From the NCBI GenBank assembly GCA_028723455.1, contig JAQYEW010000007.1, positions 1 through 62,065 on the forward strand: 62,065 bases of DNA. Reading direction: 5' to 3'. The notes below the pieces were generated by a model. The model was not told where the DNA came from and made no database searches. It was given only the letters and a program-made list of their open reading frames with translations. Of this stretch, positions 34,126 through 42,833 are shown piece after piece (the stretch's first letter is position 1; every line of letters begins with the position of its first letter). A program made the position numbers and the translations under genes. Source of the DNA: Prevotellaceae bacterium. Lineage in GTDB: Bacteria > Bacteroidota > Bacteroidia > Bacteroidales > Bacteroidaceae.

Positions 34126-35321
34126 TTTTTCGTTATTTTCTCCTTATTGAATACATAACCGGCCTCGCGCACGGCCAATCCAAAGGCCAAAGGTACGATA
34201 ATTTCCGCAAAATCCTGCTGTATCCAGGCAGAAAGAAGCAAAAAGACCAGCAAATATATCAGATTCAGGGGGTGATAGAGGCAAAAACGCCCCTGGCGGG
34301 CGCGTTTCACCACCCAAGGCAGGCACAACAAAGGCAGGGGGTTAAGGATGAGGGCCTGGTAATTGCTGTCCACCGTGGGATGCTCGCTCGCCAACAACAT
34401 GAAAACAACCAGCAAGCCCGCCACGCCCTGTACCGCCATCACCGCCGCGTCCAACATCCAAAGCCTGCGGCCCGTGCGGCGTTCAAAGACAAAAGACAGC
34501 AGGGCAAGCGCGACGAAAGCCCAGGCAAGGGTCCGGGGGCGTTGCCAGAAAGGCAATGCCCGGGGCGCAGCGGCGCGCAAAGGAACCAGAACGCTTTTTG
34601 AAAGCACCAAAGGGCGCAGGTCCTCACGCAGCGTCCACACCGCCAGACTGTCCAAATACAGCGACATCTCGTGGGGCAGGAATGCGGCGGCGCGGCGCGT
34701 AAGCAGCGTGTCGCAGGCGGCGCCTAAGAGCAGGTCGTTGCCCTCCCGGTTCCATTCATAGGCTTGCGTGTAGCGATGCAACAGCTGCCGATAGGTAGGC
34801 AAAGGACCCGGCGTGAAGCGTTCCACAACCTCCGTCCCCGGGCGGTTGACGGCCATCTTAACGGCATCCAGCACACGTGTGGCGCAGTTGTCCGTCAGGA
34901 AGTTATAGCGGTAGGTACGGTTCTCGGGGCGGATTTTCCACAGCATGTACTCCATCAGGCGGAGGCTCTCCTCGAGCCGGAGGTTCAGCACCTGCTCGCT
35001 TACCTCGCGTCCGTCGCGGACATACTCCTCCATGAAGATGTCCGTCTCCACCGCGATCACGATATAGTCCGTATGTCCCAGCACGAATCGCCACAGGAAA
35101 TGAGGGGCCTTGAAGTCGAACACGCCGTAGTTAAAGACGATATCCGTCTGTGCCTGGCGCATACGCAGGGCGGTATGCCCGTACAGGCTGTACGATGCCG
35201 TGCCCGGGGAGCACGTAAGCACGCTCCAAACGGGCGCCTCGTCCTGCGCGTTTCCCTGCGCCGGCACCAGCATCACCAGTGCGGCCGCCAGCAGCCTCAG
35301 GTAGTTAAGAATGAGTTTCAA
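34122..35321 (-). CDS. DUF4105 (Lnb N-terminal-like) membrane protein
   Basis: A signal peptide is followed by a periplasmic domain of the DUF4105 type, with SYSLYGHTALRM, FNYGVFDF and NFLTDNCATRVLDAV (His and Cys that may form a papain-like NlpC/P60 or LRAT-like site). About five membrane helices occupy residues 255-390. The family is common in Bacteroidetes, and Lnb-type relatives are cysteine peptidases or acyl-transfer enzymes, but no activity is settled here. It heads the secA operon. A candidate -7 element (TACATTTG, minus strand, 35350-35357) lies 29 bp before the ATG and partly faces the coaX promoter. Confidence 0.75.
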   Translation of the reverse strand: MKLILNYLRLLAAALVMLVPAQGNAQDEAPVWSVLTCSPGTASYSLYGHTALRMRQAQTDIVFNYGVFDFKAPHFLWRFVLGHTDYIVIAVETDIFMEEYVRDGREVSEQVLNLRLEESLRLMEYMLWKIRPENRTYRYNFLTDNCATRVLDAVKMAVNRPGTEVVERFTPGPLPTYRQLLHRYTQAYEWNREGNDLLLGAACDTLLTRRAAAFLPHEMSLYLDSLAVWTLREDLRPLVLSKSVLVPLRAAAPRALPFWQRPRTLAWAFVALALLSFVFERRTGRRLWMLDAAVMAVQGVAGLLVVFMLLASEHPTVDSNYQALILNPLPLLCLPWVVKRARQGRFCLYHPLNLIYLLVFLLLSAWIQQDFAEIIVPLAFGLAVREAGYVFNKEKITKK

Positions 35322-35406
35322 AATCGGCTTCTATAGGAATAAATTGCGACAAATGTAGCACAAAAAACTGAGTAATTCAAGAAAAACCCTTACCTTTGTT
35401 CCCCAA

Positions 35407-36147
35407 ATGGCGAATTTGATCATCGACATCGGCAACACACGCGCCAAGCTAACCCTCTTCGAGGACGAGCTGCCTGTGGAGACAGAAAGCACGGACAACA
35501 CCTCCTTGGAGGCGCTGCCCCGGTTCGCCACACGACGCCCCCTGGACCACGTCATCGTGGGGAGCGTCGTGAACATCACTCCGGAAGCCGAACAGCGCAT
35601 CCTTGCACTGGACACGCCCGTGTTGTGGTTCAGCCCCAAGACACCCGTCCCCCTGATCGAGAACACCTACCGCACCCCACACACCTTGGGCGCCGACCGC
35701 CTGGCGGCTGTCCTCGGGGCGCGCCTGCTGCAACCCAACCGCGACGTGCTGGTAATCGACGCGGGCACCTGCATCACCTACGACCTGCTGGACCACGACG
35801 GACGCTACTTAGGCGGCAACATCTCGCCGGGCGTCCACATGCGCCTCACGGCCTTGCACGAACATACGGCACGCTTGCCGCTGGTGGAACTGGAAGGCAC
35901 GATTCCTCCCTTGGGCTACAACACCGAGACGGCCATCCGCAGCGGCGTCATCACGGGCATCCAACACGAAATCATGGGCATCGTCGGCCAGCTGCGCCTG
36001 GCGCGTCCCTCGTTATTGGTCTATCTTACTGGCGGCGACAGCCTGACGCTGGATACCGCCACGCGCAGCATCATCCTCAGCGACCCCCACCTTGTAGCAC
36101 GCGGCCTGAACCGCATCTTACAGTACAACGTCTATGAAAAGCACTAA
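35407..36147 (+). CDS. coaX: Type III pantothenate kinase
   Basis: It catalyses ATP-dependent phosphorylation of pantothenate, the first step of coenzyme A synthesis. The sequence shows the ASKHA-fold signatures: LIIDIGNTRAKLTLF at the N-terminus, HTLGADRLAAVLGARLL, VIDAGTCITYDLL, GGNISPGVHMRLTAL and SGVITGIQHEIMGI. The length of 246 residues is typical. A TACCTTTG -7 element at 35391-35398 leaves only 8 bp before the ATG, so the transcript is probably nearly leaderless. It heads the envelope operon and overlaps the next gene by 14 bp. Confidence 0.95.
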   Translation: MANLIIDIGNTRAKLTLFEDELPVETESTDNTSLEALPRFATRRPLDHVIVGSVVNITPEAEQRILALDTPVLWFSPKTPVPLIENTYRTPHTLGADRLAAVLGARLLQPNRDVLVIDAGTCITYDLLDHDGRYLGGNISPGVHMRLTALHEHTARLPLVELEGTIPPLGYNTETAIRSGVITGIQHEIMGIVGQLRLARPSLLVYLTGGDSLTLDTATRSIILSDPHLVARGLNRILQYNVYEKH

Positions 36148-37456
36148 CAGACACCTTCTCTGCCTCTTTTTCCTCCTGGGCCTGAGCGCCGGCGCCAAGG
36201 CACAGAGCAACGGCACCAACTCCAGCTATTCACGCTACGGTCTGGGCTTGCTCCAGGACCAATCGCAAGGCTTTAACCGCGGCATGGGCGGCGTGGCACA
36301 AGGCCTGGCAGGGGGCAGCATCGTGAACATGCAGAACCCCGCCAGCTACAGCCGTATCGACAGCCTGACCTTCCTCATGGACGCCAGCTTGGGCATGAGC
36401 TTCGGCCGCTACAAGCAGGGAGGCAACACGCTGAACGTGCGCAATGCCACGCTGGAATACGTCAACACGGCCTTTCGCCTGCGCCGCGGCATGGGCATGA
36501 GCATCGGCTATGTCCCCTTCACCGCCATCGGCTATAACTTCAGCCACACCACGAACGTAGGCACGAACGCCGACAGCCAAAAGGACATCACCACCACGAA
36601 CACCTACAACGGCGACGGCGGCCTGCACCGCCTCTACGTGGGTTGGGGATGGAATCCCTTTGCCGACCTCAGCATTGGCGTCAACGCCAGCTACGTATGG
36701 GGCCAGTACAACCACACGCGCACGCAGTCCTTCAGCGAAGGCTCCACGACCAACAGCAGCTACAGCGGCCAGAACATGGCGTGGAAGAGCAGCATACGCA
36801 CCTACGAAATCGACCTCGGCGTGCAATACCCCATCCGCCTGGGCAAGCAAGACCTCCTGACCGTGGGCGCCACCGTAGGCCTGGGCCACGGCATAGGCAG
36901 CAGGGTGGAGATGACGCGTTTCACGCCCAACGCCGATACCCTGCGCCTAAGCACGCACAACGCCTTTGAGCTTCCCTATACCATCGCCGCGGGTGCCAGC
37001 TGGCAACACCGGCAGCGCTGGACCGTGGCCGCCGACTACGAAATGCAGCGTTGGGAGGGACTGAAGAGCCCCCTTGCCACCAGCAGCGATGCGGGCTACA
37101 GCCTGGAGGTGCGAACCGACCAATACTTGACGCGCCACAGCGTCCGCCTTGGCTTGGAGTATCAGCGGAACCCCAACCCCACAAACAAATTCCGCGACCG
37201 CATCCGCTACCGCCTGGGCGCGAACTACCATACGCCCTATGTCCGCCTGGCGGGCACCGACGGCCCCACGCAGTACAGCCTGACGGCAGGTGTCGCCCTG
37301 CCCCTTACGAACAGCGGGCGCAGCATGCTGAACCTGGGCGTGGAATGGATGCGCCGCCAGCCCGCCCTCAGTGCGCAGATTACGGAGAACTACCTGATGC
37401 TGCACGTGGGCATCACCTTCAACGAACGATGGTTCATGAAATGGAGAATCGAATAA
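36134..37456 (+). CDS. Outer membrane beta-barrel protein, conserved next to coaX and lptC
   Basis: A signal peptide (ending SAGAKAQ) is followed by a FadL/OmpP1-like start (SRYGLGLLQDQSQGFNRGMG, then NPASYSRID) and alternating barrel strands ending MLHVGITFNERWFMKWRIE. Bacteroidetes genomes often carry such a protein between coaX and lptC, to my recollection, annotated as hypothetical or outer membrane transport protein. The location suggests a role in outer membrane biogenesis. The start overlaps coaX and the stop overlaps lptC by 16 bp, so the three genes are translationally coupled. Confidence 0.75.
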   Translation: MKSTNRHLLCLFFLLGLSAGAKAQSNGTNSSYSRYGLGLLQDQSQGFNRGMGGVAQGLAGGSIVNMQNPASYSRIDSLTFLMDASLGMSFGRYKQGGNTLNVRNATLEYVNTAFRLRRGMGMSIGYVPFTAIGYNFSHTTNVGTNADSQKDITTTNTYNGDGGLHRLYVGWGWNPFADLSIGVNASYVWGQYNHTRTQSFSEGSTTNSSYSGQNMAWKSSIRTYEIDLGVQYPIRLGKQDLLTVGATVGLGHGIGSRVEMTRFTPNADTLRLSTHNAFELPYTIAAGASWQHRQRWTVAADYEMQRWEGLKSPLATSSDAGYSLEVRTDQYLTRHSVRLGLEYQRNPNPTNKFRDRIRYRLGANYHTPYVRLAGTDGPTQYSLTAGVALPLTNSGRSMLNLGVEWMRRQPALSAQITENYLMLHVGITFNERWFMKWRIE

Positions 37457-38043
37457 GGCGCGCCTGCCTCGCCGGCGCGCTGCTGACCCTGCTGGCCCTG
37501 GCCGCATGCGGCGGCAACGAACGCGCCAATGCGCCCAGCGTGCGCCCCGAGGATTCCCTGGCCTTCATGCAGAGCCGTGGCGTGAATACGCTGATTTCGG
37601 ACAGCGGCGTACTGCGCTACAAGATCGTGGCGGAAACGTGGGACATCCATGACAACACGCAACCGGCCACATGGAAATTCATGAACGGCATGCTGCTTAC
37701 GCGCTTCGACGAACGCCGCCACGTGGACCTCTACGTCCAGGCCGATACGGCCTACCTCCACCAGCAATACCTGTGGGAGCTTCGCGGGCGCGTACATATC
37801 AAGAATATACAAGGCACGCGCTTCCGCACCGAGGAACTGTTCTGGGATATGCAGCGCCACGAGATATGGAGCAACCGCTTCATGCGCATCACCACACCCA
37901 CGCGCGAACTGCAAGGCACCACCTTCCGCAGCAACGAACAGATGACAGACTACCTGATCACCAACAGTGCCGGCGCCTTCCCCGCCGAGGACACCGAGAG
38001 CGCACCCGACACCACCGTCCAGCAGCGCGAACGCCGCCAATAA
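37441..38043 (+). CDS. lptC: LPS export protein LptC (lipoprotein form)
   Basis: The short N-terminus ends in LLALAACGG, a lipobox, so the protein is probably lipid-anchored rather than held by a helix as in E. coli. The body has the LptC/OstA-like beta-jellyroll strands (SDSGVLRYKIVAETWDIHDN, LRGRVHIKNIQGTRFRTEEL, WDMQRHEIWSNRFMRIT), and a Thr/Gln-rich tail follows. It would form part of the Lpt bridge carrying lipopolysaccharide across the periplasm. ATG 37441 overlaps the upstream stop. The frame remains open far upstream but without signal or homology there. Confidence 0.85.
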   Translation: MENRIRRACLAGALLTLLALAACGGNERANAPSVRPEDSLAFMQSRGVNTLISDSGVLRYKIVAETWDIHDNTQPATWKFMNGMLLTRFDERRHVDLYVQADTAYLHQQYLWELRGRVHIKNIQGTRFRTEELFWDMQRHEIWSNRFMRITTPTRELQGTTFRSNEQMTDYLITNSAGAFPAEDTESAPDTTVQQRERRQ

Positions 38044-38070
38044 GGCATTAACCCTAACAATACCCCTACA

Positions 38071-39333
38071 TTGAGTACCCTCATCGCCACACTCATCGTC
38101 CTGCTCTTCTCCGCCTTCTTCTCGGGCATGGAGATCGCCTTCGTGTCCAGCAGCAAGCTGCGCGCGGAGATGGACCGTGCCGAAGGCGACTGGACCAGCC
38201 GCCTCTTGGGCGTCTTTTACGCCCATCCCAATCATTTCATCTCCACCCTGCTGGTGGGCAACAACATTGCCCTGGTCATCTATGGCATCCTGATGGCGCG
38301 CATCATCGACACCCTGCTCATCGATCCCTTCATCCACAGCCACGCACTGGCCCTTACCCTGGAAACGGTGATCTCCACCCTCATCGTACTCGTCTTCGGC
38401 GAATTTCTGCCCAAGGCCCTTTTCCGTATCAGCCCCAACGCCACGCTGCGCGCCTTCGCCCTGCCTACGATGCTGGTCTACATCCTGCTCTACCCCATCA
38501 GCAAGTTCACCAGCACGCTGAGCAAAGGCTTGCTGCGCCTGGCGGGCATCAAGGTCAGCAACAACAAGCAGCAAAGCTTCAAGAAAGCCGACCTGGACCA
38601 CCTGATCCAATCCAACATCGACGAAACCGGCGCCGAGGGCGAAATCAGCGAGGACATCAAGATCTTCCAGAACGCCCTGGAGTTCAGCAGCGTGCGCATC
38701 CGCGACTGCATGGTGCCGCGCACCGAAGTGGACGCCCTGCCCCTCACATCGCCCTTGGATCAGCTGCTGAACCTCTTCGTGGAATCGGGGCACAGCAAGA
38801 TACTGGTCTATGACAGCGACATCGACGACGTTGCGGGCTATGTCCATTCCTCCGACATCTTTCACCTGGATCCCCGGGACGCATGGCAGGAACGCGTGCG
38901 CACGCTAACCTTTGTGCCCGAAACCATGTCGGCGCAAAAGCTCATGCAGGACTTCCTGCAACACAAGCGTTCCTTGGCGGTCGTCGTGGACGAGTTCGGC
39001 GGCACCAGCGGCATCGTAACCTTAGAGGACCTGGTAGAGGAGATCTTCGGCGAGATACGGGACGAGCACGACAAGGAGGAATACGTATGCAGCGAGGTGG
39101 CCCCCGGAGAATACCTCCTGAGCGGCCGCCTGGAAATCGAGCAGGCCAACGAGCGCCTGAACCTCGACCTGCCCGAAAGCGAGGACTACAAAACCGTGGG
39201 CGGACTGATTCTGCACGAATACCAATCCTTCCCAAAACTGAATGAAAAAGTGATGTTCGGCCACTTCGAGTTCAAAATCCTCAAGATGACCACCACGAAG
39301 ATAGAACTCGTCAGACTGAAGATACTTCGATAG
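38071..39333 (+). CDS. CNNM/CorC (HlyC-type) membrane protein with CBS pair
   Basis: Three or four membrane helices form the DUF21/CNNM domain (about 1-180, with FFSGMEIAFVSSSKL), followed by a CBS pair (about 200-330, with VRIRDCMVPRTEVDALPL) and a CorC_HlyC domain (about 340-420, with YLLSGRLEIEQANERLNLDL and DYKTVGGLIL). The segment VVDEFGGTSGIVTLEDLVEE is highly typical. Relatives are Mg2+/Co2+ exporters, and a Bacteroidetes variant is gliding protein GldE. The start is TTG, since no ATG precedes the first helix. It follows lptC by 27 bp. Confidence 0.88.
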   Translation: MSTLIATLIVLLFSAFFSGMEIAFVSSSKLRAEMDRAEGDWTSRLLGVFYAHPNHFISTLLVGNNIALVIYGILMARIIDTLLIDPFIHSHALALTLETVISTLIVLVFGEFLPKALFRISPNATLRAFALPTMLVYILLYPISKFTSTLSKGLLRLAGIKVSNNKQQSFKKADLDHLIQSNIDETGAEGEISEDIKIFQNALEFSSVRIRDCMVPRTEVDALPLTSPLDQLLNLFVESGHSKILVYDSDIDDVAGYVHSSDIFHLDPRDAWQERVRTLTFVPETMSAQKLMQDFLQHKRSLAVVVDEFGGTSGIVTLEDLVEEIFGEIRDEHDKEEYVCSEVAPGEYLLSGRLEIEQANERLNLDLPESEDYKTVGGLILHEYQSFPKLNEKVMFGHFEFKILKMTTTKIELVRLKILR

Positions 39334-39506
39334 CGCATTACGCCTTTGCGCCGGGGCACACGCAAAAAACCAGCTGCAAAAGGCCTTGTGAACTAAAATT
39401 TTACTTATCTTTGCCCCCATATTGCGCCCTTACGGGGGTGAAATCGGCCCTAAAAAGCCCGGAAAACGAAAGGAAACAAATAAAAATAAAAATAAAAAAA
39501 CAAAAA

Positions 39507-41675
39507 ATGGCAGCAATCCAAAAGATTAGAAGCTATGGCGTAGTGCTCATTGCCTTTGTGGGCATCGCTCTCTTCGCGTTCATTGCCGAAGAGTTTGTAC
39601 GCGCCCTGAGCACAAGCCGAAACATGGACCGCCAGATTGTAGGCGAGATCTACGGCGAGAACGTCAACTACGAGGAGTTCAACAAGCTCTACGAGCAGTA
39701 CGAGAACACGGTGAAGATGAGCAACGGCGGTCAGTCGCTGACCGACGACCAGCAGGTACAGCTGCGCGACCAGGTGTGGCAGGAGATGCTGACCCAGAAG
39801 CTCATCGAGCATGAGGCGGCCGAACTGGGCATCAGCGTAAGCGACGCCGAGCTGCAGCGCATCATCAGCACAGGCCAAAGCCCCCTGCTCTCCCAGACGC
39901 CCTTCACCAACCCCCAGACGGGTATGTTCGACGCGGCACAGCTGAAACAGTTCCTGGCGCAGTACGACGAGGTAATCGCCAACCCCGATTATCCCGAGGA
40001 AGCCAAGCAGCAGATGCGCCAGCTCAAGGACTACTGGACCTTCATGGAGCAGCAAATCCGCAACCAGGCCTTAGGACAGAAGTACCAGAGCCTGCTGGCC
40101 GCCTGCTTCACCGCCAATAAGGTGAGCGCCCAGGCCAGCTTCAACGACCGCATGAACCAGAGCACCATCCTGATGGCTGCCGTGCCCTACACCAGCGTGC
40201 CCAACGAGGGACTGGCCGCTACGGAGGCCGACCTGAAGGCCAAGTACGACGAGATGAAGACACAGTACCCCGAGATGTTCTCGAGCCAGCAGGAGCTGCG
40301 CACCGTGAAGTACATCGCCGTGCCCATCACCGCCACCCAGGCCGACGAGCAAGCCCTCAGCACCGAGTTAGGCGAATATGCCCAAAGCATGCAGGCCGAG
40401 GGTGCCAACCTCCAGAACATCGTGCGCGAGAGCCGCTCACTGGTAAGCTACAACGGACTCTACGTAAGCCGCAAGAGCCTGCCCGCCGACATTGCCGCAT
40501 CGCTGGACAGCCTGAGCGTAGGCAGCCAGAAAGGCCCTTACAAGAACCTGGCGGAGAACACCCTGAACGTAGTGAAATACATCGGACGCACGCAGCAGCC
40601 CGACAGCGTTGAGTTCGCACGCATCGACGTGGTAGGCACCGACGCCAAGGCAAAGCAGTCGGCGGACAGCATCTTCAACGCCCTGCAGGCCGGCGCACCC
40701 ATGGACACCATCGCCAAGCGTTACAACCAGGCCGCACAGCCCATGTGGCTCACCAGCGCACAGGTGGACAACGCACAGCTGAACGAGGAGAACCGCAACT
40801 TCATCCAGACCATCTTCAACAGCGCCCCCGGCCAGTACCAGAAAATCCAGACCAACAGCGGCACCATTATCATTAAGGTGTCCGACCGCCGCAATGTCAT
40901 CGACAAGTACAACGTGGCCGTCGTGAAGCGCGAGATCAACTTCAGCCAGGAGACGGCCACCGCCGCCTACAACAAATTCTCCAGCTTCCTGGCAGCCAAC
41001 AGCACCATCGAGGACATCGAGGCCAACGCCGCCAAGGAGGGATACACCGTGCAGACCAGCGAATACATGAACGCCAACATCCACCGCATCGCCAACATCA
41101 AGGGCACCACGGACGCCATCCGATGGACCTTCGACAAGGCCGAGCAGGGCGATGTCAGCGAACTGTACGAGTGTGGCGAGGGCAACGACCGCCTTCTGGT
41201 GGTCATGCTCACCAATATCCACAAGAAGGGCGACCGCGACTTCAACGACCCCAACCTGCGCACCATCCTGGAACAGGAAGTGCTGAAGGACAAGAAGGCC
41301 GAGAAACTCCTGGCCGACGCCAAGAATCTGAAGAACATTCAGGACGCCGGCAAGCAGAAGGGCGCCGTACAGGACACCATCCGGCACATCACCTTCTCCA
41401 GCCCCGTATTCGTTCAGAAGCTGGCCAGCAGCGAACCCGCCCTCAGCGGTGCCGTGGCTGCCGCCAAGCAAGGCCAGTTCGTCAGCGGCGTGCGCGGCTA
41501 CAACGGCGTTTACGCTTTCCAGGTGCTGAAGCAGGAGAAGGGTCAGGCCAAGTACGACGCTGACTTCGAGAAGAACCAGCTGCAGGGTGCCTACATGCGT
41601 GGCATGAACCAGCTCATCGGTGTCCTCCTGCAAAAAGCCAAGGTAACGGACAACCGCTATAAGTTCTACCAGTAA
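39507..41675 (+). CDS. SurA/PpiD-like periplasmic peptidyl-prolyl isomerase and chaperone
   Basis: The N-terminal membrane anchor (GVVLIAFVGIALFAFIAEEF) precedes a SurA_N_3-type chaperone region (about 40-240). A parvulin-like segment follows (about 340-450, KSADSIFNALQAGAPMDTIA, then RYNQAAQPMWL) and a C-terminal helical part. It helps fold outer membrane proteins leaving the Sec channel, which suits an operon making envelope proteins. A TATCTTTG element (39406-39413) gives it its own promoter with a 90-nt leader. I prefer ATG 39507 to the open frame from 39411, which has no signal sequence. Confidence 0.88.
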   Translation: MAAIQKIRSYGVVLIAFVGIALFAFIAEEFVRALSTSRNMDRQIVGEIYGENVNYEEFNKLYEQYENTVKMSNGGQSLTDDQQVQLRDQVWQEMLTQKLIEHEAAELGISVSDAELQRIISTGQSPLLSQTPFTNPQTGMFDAAQLKQFLAQYDEVIANPDYPEEAKQQMRQLKDYWTFMEQQIRNQALGQKYQSLLAACFTANKVSAQASFNDRMNQSTILMAAVPYTSVPNEGLAATEADLKAKYDEMKTQYPEMFSSQQELRTVKYIAVPITATQADEQALSTELGEYAQSMQAEGANLQNIVRESRSLVSYNGLYVSRKSLPADIAASLDSLSVGSQKGPYKNLAENTLNVVKYIGRTQQPDSVEFARIDVVGTDAKAKQSADSIFNALQAGAPMDTIAKRYNQAAQPMWLTSAQVDNAQLNEENRNFIQTIFNSAPGQYQKIQTNSGTIIIKVSDRRNVIDKYNVAVVKREINFSQETATAAYNKFSSFLAANSTIEDIEANAAKEGYTVQTSEYMNANIHRIANIKGTTDAIRWTFDKAEQGDVSELYECGEGNDRLLVVMLTNIHKKGDRDFNDPNLRTILEQEVLKDKKAEKLLADAKNLKNIQDAGKQKGAVQDTIRHITFSSPVFVQKLASSEPALSGAVAAAKQGQFVSGVRGYNGVYAFQVLKQEKGQAKYDADFEKNQLQGAYMRGMNQLIGVLLQKAKVTDNRYKFYQ

Positions 41676-41702
41676 AGCATCTTTACAAGACCACACAATA
41701 CT

Positions 41703-41740
41703 TTGAACCGGGCGATACGAATGTGTATCGCCCGGTTCAA
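41703..41740. terminator. Bidirectional terminator between convergent genes
   Basis: TTGAACCGGGCGATAC (41703-41718) and GTATCGCCCGGTTCAA (41725-41740) are perfect 16-bp arms with a 6-nt loop. It ends both the plus-strand envelope operon and the minus-strand restriction operon, whose stop is 11 bp away. Confidence 0.85.
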
Positions 41741-41750
41741 TTATTTAGTA

Positions 41751-42833
41751 TTACCTCTTAAATCTGATCTGTAAGTTAAGTCTTATATACGCATTTCCAT
41801 CCTGCCCCCTGAAGACCCGGCCAAACTTGTGCCTTGTACGGCTGCCTCGCTCAAAGCGTGTGTTATTATAAAGGTAATCCTCCACATCGTTGCGCTGATA
41901 GAAATGATAACATACAATCTCGCCATCCTTTCTGACAACCAAATAACCTCCGTTAGCATCGTACCTGCCCTTCCATTCTTTCGAGGGTGTCATGCCAAGT
42001 GCGGCGTCAAGCAGCAAGACCTTCATCTTATGCTCATAGAAAGCAAGCGTGTCGGTACCAGTGAAGCCAAAAGGATTCATCTGCGCAACTTTCCCTACGG
42101 CTTCCTTTATCGTAGACGTTCCCAGCGGCATACTGTCCACAAGCAGGCAAGCGGCAATGAATTCGGGCATACAGGTGTCCAGAAATAAAAGGTTGTTCTT
42201 AAAGATTTGATGTTCAATATCATGATACTTTAGGCACCCACCCCTGTCTGTTATCTCCTGTATGCGTGGTAAGTGGTCTTCAATGGCGTTGATCTGGTCA
42301 ACATCCTCGTCTGTGAAGTCTGCCCCTTCAATCTTGTAAAGGATGTTGGTTGGCAGACCTGCATTCAGCAACGTGGATGCACTGCCCAACTGGGACTTGA
42401 CGCTAAACCCAAGCTTCGGCGTCATGTTTGTACGCAGGTCGTGAATAACAATATGAATATCAGCCTTGTCTTTTGTAGGGGCTTTGAGTTGCAAACCTCC
42501 TATCTCTTTCAAAAAAGTTTCGGACGCAGGTATCTCAAATGAACGGTCGCCACCATTTCTGATCTCTTGCAACAAATACCGGGATTCCTCAACAAAACGA
42601 CTCATAGGGAAACGTGCATACTCCTGTCCGTCCTCGGAAATGACCACAAGGTGCTGGTCTGCGATGGGGCGGTACTCGTAGCGTTTGCGCTCTTCCCTGA
42701 TGATGTTAAGAATAGGATAAAACAGCGCAAGCTTATTCAAATCCGCATCGCCGGCATGCACCTTCCCCTCACCCAATAGTTTGAAGAGCGTATAGACCTC
42801 ACTCCATTCGCCTTTATTGCCTGATAACGCCAT
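41751..42833 (-). CDS. HpaII-family type II restriction endonuclease
   Basis: The start SGNKGEWSEVYTLFKLLGEG is the N-terminal signature of the R.HpaII family, which cleaves unmethylated CCGG. The length of 360 residues equals that of HpaII-type enzymes. The body contains LGFSVKSQLG, a Ser-x-Lys strand that may be part of the nuclease core. It overlaps the methyltransferase gene by 20 bp, so the pair is translationally coupled and modification precedes restriction. It is AT-richer than its neighbours, consistent with horizontal gain. Confidence 0.85.
   Translation of the reverse strand: MALSGNKGEWSEVYTLFKLLGEGKVHAGDADLNKLALFYPILNIIREERKRYEYRPIADQHLVVISEDGQEYARFPMSRFVEESRYLLQEIRNGGDRSFEIPASETFLKEIGGLQLKAPTKDKADIHIVIHDLRTNMTPKLGFSVKSQLGSASTLLNAGLPTNILYKIEGADFTDEDVDQINAIEDHLPRIQEITDRGGCLKYHDIEHQIFKNNLLFLDTCMPEFIAACLLVDSMPLGTSTIKEAVGKVAQMNPFGFTGTDTLAFYEHKMKVLLLDAALGMTPSKEWKGRYDANGGYLVVRKDGEIVCYHFYQRNDVEDYLYNNTRFERGSRTRHKFGRVFRGQDGNAYIRLNLQIRFKR

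Noticed and set aside
32494..34158. 554-codon plus-strand frame
   Set aside because: It is antisense to the PafA-like gene; no recognisable motifs.
37390..38865. 491-codon minus-strand frame
   Set aside because: It is the antisense shadow of lptC and the CorC-type gene, both of which have clear family motifs.
40437..41696. 419-codon minus-strand frame
   Set aside because: It is antisense to the SurA/PpiD-like gene; Val/Leu/Ala-rich, low-information translation.
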